A stretch of 64,000 bases of DNA, from contig CM060732.1 of assembly GCA_030704615.1 (NCBI GenBank), positions 52,433,053 through 52,497,052 of the forward strand, read 5' to 3'. The translations under genes and the position numbers were made by a program. This stretch comes from Takakia lepidozioides (Eukaryota > Streptophyta > Takakiopsida > Takakiales > Takakiaceae). Under the pieces are notes generated by a model. That model was given only the letters and a program-made list of their open reading frames with translations, had not been told where the DNA came from and did no database searches. Below, piece by piece: positions 1 to 9,022 of this stretch (position 1 is the stretch's first letter; each line of letters opens with the position of its first letter).

Positions 1-1100
1 TGACATGCAACTGACTCGTACATGTCTGTGGGGCATCCCTGACTACAACCTACACATACATTGTCCGAGGGATTTTGACAAAGTGTAGCACCACTAGCAT
101 GCAGAGCTTGCACAGTTGCTGTGCTGAGGCTATAGGTGCCTGGTTGGCAGGGCTGAGAATTGCATATGCCAGAAGCCACAGCCATTGGTAGGGACACGGG
201 ATAGCCTGATCCCCAGCACATAGTTTGCAGACTGCGCACTGCCACCCCACATGTAAAATAGTCACCTGCCGCTAGCGTTACAAACTGCTCATTCTTGGGC
301 GTTGGAGTGTTGTTGGGCAGCGTCAGGCCCCAACAAAGAGGAGAGAGGTTATCAGCACGTAGACCACACATGTCGAACTTGCCACCCACAAACAGACTGA
401 AGATGACTCCTGTCGGCACCCCTGTCGGTGATTCTAAGGTGCGTCCCCAGCAGACTGTATGTTGGTTAGCTTGTGTCATTCCACACACATGATACCCCCC
501 TGCTGCGATGGAGCTGAATGCTTGCTTTGGAGCGTTACTTATCACTCCACTGCCAGTCTCATCGCCCCAGCAAACAGGCGTGAAATTAGATGCAAAGAGC
601 CCGCATGTGAAGAAAGAGCCAGAAGTGATGGACAGGAGGGGTGCATGCACGAAGGATCCAGTCATGTTGTAGCCCCAGCAGTCCACCGCAGGATCAGCTA
701 CTGTGTAGTTGGATGCCTGGCGCAACGCGCAAAGATGATTATCCCCGGCACTCAAAGCTGTGTAGCGCTGACTGCCTACTGCCGGCACCCCAGCCTCCAC
801 ATACAGGTTGTTTCCCCAGCAGTAGGGCTGTCGCAGCTGCATTGTGAGCCCACAAACAAAGCCATCACCCGCTGTCAACCCCGCCAACGGAAGCCGTGGC
901 GGAGCCCCATAAACAGACGCAACATCACTTCCAAAACAGGTCACCAGGTTCGTTCCATCCATGCGCAGTGTACACAGCGTCTGCCCGTTTTCCCCATACG
1001 AAGCTGCCACCGAAGTCATGGATCCCAGTGCCTGCACCTGTGTAAGGCACAGGCCCAGCTGCAGCAGCAGCCTCAACCATGGCCACAGCTGTGGCAGCAT
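1..1100 (-). CDS. CRINKLY4-like receptor kinase, N-terminal extracellular part (partial at the left edge)
   Basis: An uninterrupted minus-strand reading frame runs from an ATG at 1100 off the left edge (366 residues visible, no intron so far). The start is the first Met after an in-frame TAG. Residues 1-24 form a signal peptide (MLPQLWPWLRLLLQLGLCL, probable cleavage after VQA). Seven blocks ending in CWG or a variant follow (CFG, then YCWG, DCWG, VCWG, VCWG, LCWG, MCWG), separated by G-x-x-F/Y-x-C-G segments. Then comes a Cys-rich stretch with CQPGTY, GATLC and CVGC, resembling the TNFR-like module. Seven CRINKLY repeats followed by a TNFR-like domain is the ectodomain order of the ACR4/CRINKLY4 family, plasma-membrane receptor kinases that control epidermal and stem-cell divisions. 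The transmembrane segment and kinase would lie beyond base 1. An RCC1-type protein without a kinase is the alternative. Family call is strong; kinase presence is inferred. Confidence 0.85.
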   Translation of the reverse strand, partial: MLPQLWPWLRLLLQLGLCLTQVQALGSMTSVAASYGENGQTLCTLRMDGTNLVTCFGSDVASVYGAPPRLPLAGLTAGDGFVCGLTMQLRQPYCWGNNLYVEAGVPAVGSQRYTALSAGDNHLCALRQASNYTVADPAVDCWGYNMTGSFVHAPLLSITSGSFFTCGLFASNFTPVCWGDETGSGVISNAPKQAFSSIAAGGYHVCGMTQANQHTVCWGRTLESPTGVPTGVIFSLFVGGKFDMCGLRADNLSPLCWGLTLPNNTPTPKNEQFVTLAAGDYFTCGVAVRSLQTMCWGSGYPVSLPMAVASGICNSQPCQPGTYSLSTATVQALHASGATLCQNPSDNVCVGCSQGCPTDMYESVAC

Positions 1101-2090
1101 AGTGTTGACGTCTTCAATCACCGTAACATCACTGCCTTCATCCCCATGCTACTCCCGCTTACTTGTACTCCCGCTTCTTCCCCGAGCTTCACAGCTCGGA
1201 CCAATGCAACAGTTCCCTCACACTTCTGATCAACTGCAAAGACGACCAATACTAGCAAGTTGGTAACTCAACTTCCCCTCTCCAAGACGGATCCCCATGC
1301 AAGCCTCGAGGTCTACTTCACACTTCCACCAACTAGCACCACTGCACTAGCGCAACTGCAAGCTTACTGGCTTGTGTGAAGAGTACGTAGTGCAGCATTG
1401 TTCAATGGAAGCCCTCCCAGACACCTCGAGCCGCTGTGAGCAGCTGCAACATCCTCTCCGTGCTCCTAATGTGCATCTCACGCAGGATCTCGTTGACTGT
1501 CGACCTGGACCAGCTCATCTATCTCCCCTTCAATCCTGCAATGTAAGTATCCACAATGCCGCGCTCCACAAACAACAGCAGCTTTGAGGCAAGTGCATGG
1601 CAACAATGCAGCAGGAAACGTCCTGGCCTGCAAGCTCCTCTTCGTCTCGCACATCTCACAACCCAAATTTGTCAGAGCCTGCACCCTCCTTCTGCGAGCT
1701 CACTGCAAGCAAGCGCTCGGGAGAGCGACGATGGAAACAGTCCACACACTCCCTCATTCCGGCTCAGGGCTGGCATTGGCAGCACCTAATTGTGAACCGC
1801 CACGTCACGCACAAGTGCAAGCAGGACTCTGGCAGTGCCCCCCGCATTGGCTGCGTGCCTGCGCTCCCCCGTGCCGCCTTCACGCCGCCATCGCTGTCGC
1901 CTCCCTCCTACCTACCTACCTACCTACCTCTCCCTCCGCCTCCCTCCCCTCTTCGATTTTCGATTTTCTGTTTTTCATTTATTCTATTTATTTGGATTTT
2001 TCCTGTAGTCCACCGATTTTCACTTTGACCATGCACCACATTGAACGAATTTATTTCTCCACGGTTGTTCAGACAAAGTAAGTAAAAAGG
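1101..2090 (-). promoter_or_regulatory. Upstream region of the CRINKLY4-like gene, pyrimidine/purine-biased
   Basis: About 1 kb without a supported gene, lying directly 5' of the minus-strand receptor gene. It contains a (CTAC)n run near 1908-1929 next to CT-rich sequence (minus strand: GA-rich) at 1895-1950. This is the likely promoter/5' UTR. No convincing TATA box was identified. ORFs on the + strand here have no recognisable protein. Confidence 0.35.
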
Positions 2091-2094
2091 AATA

Positions 2095-2312
2095 ACTTAG
2101 CCAGTAGCTGAGTTGCACCCAGTGGTTTGGTGGTTTGGGGCTCAAATCTTGGTACTGTGTCCCGTGTGGTGTGATTTCATGGACGGTTGAAGGGCTACCG
2201 CCTTCCATCAGGAAGGTGGACACCTTTGTGACACCAATTGGTAGATCGAACCCACAACCACTTCCGAGGTGGTACATGCCCATTACCACTGGGCTACAAC
2301 TTGGTTGTCTTC
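2095..2312 (-). repeat. tRNA-derived SINE, copy 1
   Basis: On the minus strand the segment begins (CAACCAAGTTGTAGCCC) with a tRNA-like A box (TAGCCCAGTGGTAATGGGC) and, about 30 bases on, a B box (GTGGGTTCGATCT), the internal RNA polymerase III promoter layout of plant SINEs. The head and the following GGTGTCCACCTT block match a second copy at 2931-3100. The 3' end is not clearly delimited, and I found no target duplication for this copy. Confidence 0.6.
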
Positions 2313-2639
2313 CCTGGTAATAGTGAAGCAACAGAGAGTCCATGGCGTTCAAAAAAGGTATCCACTCGAGCATACCAATATTGTTTGAAACCTCCATTAA
2401 GTGGATTGCCATCACTTGTATGTGGGCAACGAATGGCACTAAGGTACCCCATGTCAGTTGCTATACTCCAGTCTGAGATCCCCTACCATGATGGGTACAT
2501 TTACATCCAACTATGGATTAAAGCAAGCTGAGCACAAGTTTGCTCTCTTTGAGTAGTTCTCGTGGTGGCTAGTGATTGGTGCAAAAACAACAAGCCACTG
2601 AAACCAATGATTTATTTGATCTGTTGGAACTTTGAATGA

Positions 2640-5600
2640 CATGTTATTAAAATGTAGACTACGAAGTCAGCTGAGTTTGCAACCCAGATAAGATGGAAGG
2701 ACGTTGGAACTAAAAGTTCCGAGCTTGTTCTAACTTAGGTCCTAGAATCAAGCCTCAACAACCTGTATGCTTCATGGCTTATATGAAAGGGGGTCATATG
2801 GGCATGTATCATGTCTTTTGGATTATGCAATGTTACTGCTACCTTCCAAAGGCTCATGGATGTTGTGCTTGGCAATCTTCGCTGGAATGTGCCTTAGTAT
2901 ACATTGATGATATTAATATCTACTCCACTAAAGTATGACGCCTCCCGAAGGGAACGTAATTTATGGTGTCACTTCACCACAAGGGCTATTGTCTTCCAAC
3001 TGAAAGGTGGACACCTTCATGACACACCAGACCGTGGTTTGAACCCACAACCACATCCAACGTGGTATATGCCCATTACCATTGGGCTACATGTTGGTTG
3101 TCTACTCCACTACCTTTGATGCTCACTTTGTTGAATTTACAACGGGTGGTGTGCAGACTTCGGGCTGCAGGCCTAAAGGTCAAGGCCAAGAAGTGTGACT
3201 TCTGTATGGAGCAGCTACACTTCCTTGGACACTTGCTATCTGCTGCTGGCATCAGGCCAGATCCTCGTAAGATCGAGGTTGTTTGGGAGTGTCCTACTCC
3301 TAGGGACAAGACCTGTGTCAAAGCTTTCTGGGTCTTGGTTCCTATTATCGTCGTTTCATCTTTTAGTTTGCCAAGCTTGCTGCCCCACTTACTCGCTTGT
3401 TGTCCAAAGATGTGCTTTTTGTATGGGGCACTGCAGAAACCTCGGCCTTTGAGAAACTTAAAATTGCTTTGACTTCAGCCCCTGTGCTTGTCTATCCTGA
3501 TTTCACCTTGCCTTTCCTTTTACAAACTGATGCTAGTGACTTAGCTATCTTTGTTGTGCTTATTCAAGTTCAAGATGGAAATGAGCATGCTATTGTCTAT
3601 ACCTCTAGGCGTCTTGACAAACATGAAAGAAACTATTATGTCATGGACAAAGAAGGATTGGCAGTTATCTTTGGCGTCAAATATTTTAGACAGTATCTTC
3701 AAGGTTGTCGTTTCACCATTGAGACAGATCATTTACCTTTGTAGGCCTTGTTTACACCTCGTGAACTAACAGGGCCGTTGGCTAGATGGGCTCTGATTTT
3801 ACAGGGTTATGATTTTCAGATTTCATACAAGCGAGGCAAAGATAATGTTAATGTTGATGCCTTGACTCATGGGGAAACAAATACTCTTGCCCCTTATACT
3901 ACTTTAGATGATCTTGTCCCTGTTTTTGCTTCCCCTTCCACCTTTATTGTTGAGCCTGTTACTGATCCCTACACTCTATGATATCTGCTGGATTTCCCTT
4001 ATGTTCCACGAGATCTGCTGGACTCTTGGGATCTACTGAACAATTTGATGTTCATTAAATTTTCTGCTTGGTACTTGGTATTGTTAGTGGGTTGGCAACC
4101 TGCAACCTAGGCTGGCTTTGACCTTACCTTTTCCATGATCATGTTTCTCTAGTTCACTGGCCTGTCTTGTTCCTGACCAAGGGACTGAGCTGCACTCATA
4201 GCCTGCTTATTACCTCATAGGCAGCCAACTGAAAATGTAGTCAGGGTAAATGAGAAGAAGCTCACGGGGGCTGCCACGGAAGCTCCTGGTCTCCTCACCC
4301 TGCACTAACCTGCTGCTATGTGGCCATGAGTGTTGTAGGCATGGATGATCCTCTTTAGGACGTTCTTCTCCACAGGTGCAAAGTCGGCACCCACCTTAGT
4401 GGCATATCCAAGCTCCTCATGAGGCAAGTGAACCATCACTTACCCACCCACCGGGAAAGTGAATGGAGGTTGTTCAGGGTGAATGCATTGAAAGGGTTTA
4501 GTTAAGGACGTTCCAGTTTTCATTGCCAAATGTGTGCCATGTCATGCCAAAACCATCATGCCTAGGACCGAAGCCCCTCTACCTTTGCTACCTATCCCGG
4601 TCACAGAGCCTTTTGCCCGGATAGGTTTAGATCTTGTTGGACCACTCAAATCCATGTCTAAGGGCCATGCATACCTTGCTGTTACTACGGATTACCTGAT
4701 TAAGTGGGTTGAGCCCCGACCTCTGGTCGCTAAGGACAGTGATGAGGTGGTGCAATTTTTCTTTGATAAGGTGATTCTCCACCATGGTTGCCCTCTTGAA
4801 ATCCTCACGGATCAAGGTATAGAATTCTGCAACCAGCTTATGGAGATTGTGTTGTTCAATCTAAACACTAAACATGTCGTGACTGCTCATAGTGCAATGG
4901 TTTGACAGAGCGATTCAACAAAACAATGTGCCAGATGCTTGAGACTCCGATAGGCTCACACTAACCCAAGGGCTGGCTATGGCAGCTGCAACCATGGAGG
5001 ACCAACTTCACCAAGCCCTCCTCCAGAAGTGTAAGACCAACACTCATCTGTTGGGCCTCTCTTCCCGTCTCCTCAGGCAAGTCAACTATCATCTCCCCTC
5101 TCATCGAGAGCATGAAGGTAAATTGCTTAAGGTAGTTCATATTCAGGGGCAAGAGACTGCCGTGGAGGTCCCTACTAGGAGCTCTATGCTTGCGTTGCTT
5201 GAGCTTTACCATTGCTCACTATATGTTGGACATCTAGGCGTTGACAAAACTGTCAAGCAACTCCAGGAAAAGTACCATTGGAAGGGGTTAACTAAGGATG
5301 TGGCAGATTTCATTTCTAAGTGTGTTCCATGTAAGTCTAAAACATTGTTGCCTAGGACCATAGTTCCTCTTAAATTACAACCAATTCCGGTGACTGAGAT
5401 GTTTGCCCGAAATGGTCTTGATCTTGTTGGACCCCTCAGAACTACGACTAAGGGCAATAGCTACATTGGTGTGGCTACTGATTACCTGTCTAAGTGGGTT
5501 GAGATCCGACCATTGGTTGCTAAGGACAGTGATGAGGTGGTTCAATTCTTCTCTGATGAAATCATGCTACGCCACGGTTGTCCCCCTTGAAATTTTAACT

Positions 5601-6341
5601 GATCAGGGTACGGAGTTTTGTAATCAGCTTATGGAGGTTGTGTGCTTTAATTTAGATGTCAAGCATCGCTTGACTGCTCCCTACAACCCCCAGTGCAACG
5701 GGCTTACAGAGAGGTTCAACAAAACCATGTGCCAGTTGTTAGAAAAGAACGGGGCTCTCACTGAAGACTGGGATGTTACTCTACCCATTCTCATATTTGC
5801 CTACAGGACCACGGTGCATGCCAGCACTCGTTTTTCCCCTTTTGAATTACTATATGGCCGCAAGGCTCGCACCCCTCTTCATGTCCTTGTGCTTCAAACT
5901 CAGGTTGAGGAGCCCATCATATGGGAAGACTTTCTTACTCACCTCACTTCTCATCGTTTACGTTTATTAGAGACTGCTAAGCACAACATTCAGGTTTCTC
6001 AAGTTGCTCAGGCTAGAAATTATAACCGTAGGGTTGTTTACTCTGAATTTTTTTCTCTAGGCCAGACTGTTTGTGTTCGATTGCAGCCTGGCAAACAGGT
6101 CACCAAATCCAAGATGCGGATTGATGGGCCTTATCTGATTCATGCGATTCTGCCTGGTCGGCAGTACCGTCTTCTTCCTCAACATCCTTCTACGGCGGAG
6201 ATTGCAGGGACTGTTCATGTTTCTCAACTGGTCCCTTCTAAGCTACAGTTTGATTTGACCTGCATCAACGTGGAGAATCGGCATGTGGTTTTAACTCCGA
6301 AGAAACGTGCTTGGCTTGATTCTGATTTAGTTGCTACCTAG
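2640..6341 (+). mobile_element. Degenerate Ty3/gypsy retrotransposon (RT, RNase H, integrase; integrase part duplicated)
   Basis: Broken pol in several frames. Reverse transcriptase remains at about 2810-2930 (SFGLCN, FQRLMD, then YIDD) and 3130-3300 (FLGH, GIRPDPRKIE). RNase H lies at 3430-3870 (QTDASD, ETDHLPL followed by a stop, then ARWALILQGYDFQISYKRG). An integrase core fragment is at 4510-4960, and a second, fuller copy at 4979-6341 carries the HHCC region, the D-D-E core (GLDLVGP, LTDQGTEF, GLTERFNKT) and the C-terminal SH3-like/chromodomain-side region. Many frameshifts show it is dead. A SINE interrupts the RT. No LTRs were delimited. The two integrase segments are similar but not identical, which suggests fusion of two related elements. 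Confidence 0.85.
2931..3100 (-). repeat. tRNA-derived SINE, copy 2, inserted in gypsy RT with a 12-bp target duplication
   Basis: A 170-bp insertion read on the minus strand: A box TAGCCCAATGGTAATGGGC, B box GTGGGTTCAAACC, then the same GGTGTCCACCTT block as copy 1. It is bounded by perfect 12-bp direct repeats TCTACTCCACTA at 2919-2930 and 3101-3112, the hallmark of target-primed retrotransposition. It splits the gypsy reverse transcriptase just after the YIDD motif, so it is younger than that element. The 3' end lacks a long A or T tail. Confidence 0.8.
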
Positions 6342-6930
6342 ACTTCCTCATCACACTGTCTTTATTCAGCTACTCCCTCCCTAGGATCTCTCTCAGTTTC
6401 TTTCTTGATCTTCAGGTTGCACACCTCACAAGCTAGGATTTTTCCACATCAAGGTTTTGTCCTTTGCTCAAATTGCAGAGCAAGGTTTTCCTTGTCGCGG
6501 TTTTTTCATCCTATCGTGGTGTAACCTTGAGTGACCCTGCTCCCTGTCTTGAGCAGAGTGTTTATTTAGCTAGCTCACTGGAGCTCGCTTCTCTGTGTGC
6601 CAGGAGGCTTTACATATGTAATGGCCAGATTCCATCTACCTACCTTTTTGTCATTGGATGAACAGACGTTGGATGATGACCGTTGAAAAAGGGCTTGGAT
6701 GAAACAGCTGGAGACAATCTATTTTTAAACTAAGTATTGTCTTATGTCAATAGCTAGTTTATCTCTAAATCCTCGGTTGCTTGCTATGAGGAAAGCGCAT
6801 TTGGCTACGAAAGCATCTACGAAGCTCAAGGACACCTGCCAAAACAAGCAATAAATGATCTTTGTCTACAGGTTGTGCCATTACATCATATTTTGGGTCC
6901 ACAAATCCTTAGAAGCAAATGGACTAGCAA
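6342..6930. other. No gene seen; sequence 3' of the gypsy relic
   Basis: About 590 bases with T-rich stretches and no supported coding region. It may hold the 3' untranslated part or LTR of the preceding gypsy relic, but no TG...CA boundaries or second LTR copy were found in the window. Confidence 0.3.
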
Positions 6931-6933
6931 CAA

Positions 6934-8990
6934 GTGCAATTTTTGGAGGACCTTACATTCTATATTGCTGAAGGGTACAAACCCCTCTCATCTTTTGAAA
7001 ATTTGTGGCTTAGGAGGTTGGTTTTGAGGCAGTGCCCTTGTGTCGTATTCCCTTCTTGGAGACAATTTGTGGATGAGGTTCTTGTCGTCGATGGTTGCTC
7101 AGACAATGGATCGGCATGTACTACCTTCCCTTGAAATTGTGTCTCTGCATCTGCCAGCTTCGATCTGTGGATGAGTAGGGGTGGAGTTGACATTTTTGCC
7201 TTGGTGATCAACTTCATTAGTGCGAACTGGGTTCCTATTCACGTTACTGTGGGTCTATTTGAAGTATCTAATACCTCAAGAGTAGCGATGGCAATTCAGC
7301 TGAAAACCCTACTTGACAGTTTTGTTTTAACTAAACGCATTTTTGCCTTTGTCAAGGACGAAGGAGATAATCTAAGCACAATGGCTGCCGCTCTCAAATC
7401 TGTCGTATCTTGTGATGGCATAGGGAGTGGAGAGCTATTGGTTGATGTGGAAAGGCATGGATGCCACGACATTTTTTGGTGCTACTCATTTGAGAGGGAA
7501 GTTTCTAGGGTTGTGAACATCTCATCCAACCAGTTGAACAATGAGGTCACATACACCAATTACTATGCCAGGAAATGCTTTACAACGGTCACAAGGCAGC
7601 CCATTTGGACCATGATGGATTATTCCTGGATCGTAGAGCATTGAAACACGTGCACCAATACCTTCAAGTTCCCATGGATGTGCGTTGTGTGATGGGTGAG
7701 GATTTAACAATGTGTGAATCATGGCATGAAGACTGTGTGGTGGTGGTACCCTCTCAGGAAATTGCTCGAGTGGTTTGGAAGTTGGTGCAATGGCTGCCAC
7801 CTTGCCCTTGCAATTAAATCATCTTTGGGAATGGCATCATTGTGGGACGAAAGAAAGCACTTCCAACACCAATCCTGGAAGACACGAGTTTGTACTTGCG
7901 GCAGTTCTGGAGCATCCTTGGCATTATGACTAATGAGAACTCGCAACTCTTTCAGAGATTCAGTGTAAGGATTCACATTTCTGATGCTCAATGGGAAGGA
8001 ATATCGAGTTGGTAATTCAGTGGTTGTTGAGTCTGATGAGGCTTCTGAAGGCCACTCATGGACATGCAAGGCAAAGATCACCCGATTCTTCATTCACGAA
8101 TTCTATGGTGACAGGAGGGTTTTCTTCCAAGGTGAGTACTACAATACAACAATGTCGTCGTCATCATCTGCTGTGGCTCTCAAGGACAACCGTATTAGTA
8201 TGGTTGTCTTGCAACCATGTCCACAGAGGTGGCCTGATAATGACATCAAACCCACGCACATCCTAATGCACAAAGTCATCCCACTCCCTATAGTAGGGCA
8301 AAATAGGGGCATGTTGTTGCATATGAGTTGGAGGATATTTCACCCCGGGAGCATCTGTTCCAACCAGGAATGCCCGGCCACTGCCCTCCTTACCCCGAAA
8401 CAGGGGGATATAGTGATGGTCAGGAATAGTGGTTCCCAATCGTTCTCAGGGGCTGTGGTGAGGAGTGTGTCTGGACCAAGGTTCACAGTCGACTCTCCAG
8501 CTGAAGAAGAAAGTATGAGGAGAGAAATTGCAGCAGGGCCACTTGTGGGTGAGGTGGATTTAGGCATGCTGGAGGTTGTTGGTCGACGGACTAACATCCT
8601 CAAGTGGTACAGGGCCTCTGGAATCATCAGCACAAGATCTTGGCACTCTCTTGAAAGAGTGTTGCACAATGCCCAAGTTAGAAACCCTTACAGTTTTGAG
8701 GGCACATGGTTTGCACATATCATGTCTAAAGCATGCCAATATGCCAGCAATGATGCCGAAGTTTGTGTGGATATGAAGAAAGACTCAAGCATCACTACAA
8801 AAATCAATCTCATGGACAAAGAAGAATGGAAAACAAAGAATTGAGTGGAACTTGAGGCATATGTGGATACAGGGTTACGGCCTCAGAAGTTGAAAACTCC
8901 CGTCAAAACCAAATTGCATCAAAGGTGATAATGTTTGAAGAAACCATAGAGTTTACAGAGGAGGCCATCATTACTTGCATCATTACTGAC
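6934..8990 (+). pseudogene. hAT-type transposase relic, split by an unfamiliar ~1.2-kb segment
   Basis: Pieces of one protein appear in order but in different frames: ENLWLRRLVLRQCP at about 7000, then FDLWMSRGGVDIFALVINF at 7150-7215 and VGLFEVSN with KDEGDNLSTMAAALKSVVSC at 7250-7415. After a gap, HIMSKACQYASND at 8720-8760 and GLRPQKLKTPVKTK at 8868-8910 follow. The SFDLWMS...VKDEG...HxMSKACQYA order matches the catalytic core of hAT-like (BED/RICESLEEPER-related) transposases common in plant genomes. The intervening 7430-8690 segment is foreign to that core. Frameshifts and stops rule out an intact transposase. hAT assignment comes from family memory, not a search. Confidence 0.6.
7430..8690 (+). 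other. Insertion inside the hAT relic encoding an unknown, possibly BAH-like protein fragment
   Basis: Between the hAT pieces, two reading frames look protein-like but not transposase-like. One (about 7565-7815) contains LDHDGLFLDRRALKHVHQYL and CESWHEDCVVVVPSQE. The other (from 7984, open to 8844) contains VGNSVVVESDEASEGHSW, KITRFFIHEFYGDRRVFFQG, then HILMHKVIPLPIVGQ and ALLTPKQGDIVMVRNSG. The VGNSVVV ... ITRFF ... VFFQGEYY pattern vaguely resembles a bromo-adjacent homology fold, but I do not recognise the family with confidence. It could be a captured host gene fragment, part of a compound transposon, or exon/intron sequence of a domesticated gene. Confidence 0.35.
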
Positions 8991-9022
8991 CTTTTGTCTG
9001 TCCAAAGATCGCCTCCTAACGG

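Noticed and set aside
459-1229. Long + strand ORF of 256 codons, Cys/Pro-rich
   Set aside because: It is the complement of the CRINKLY4-like gene, which has a signal peptide and seven regular repeats on the minus strand.
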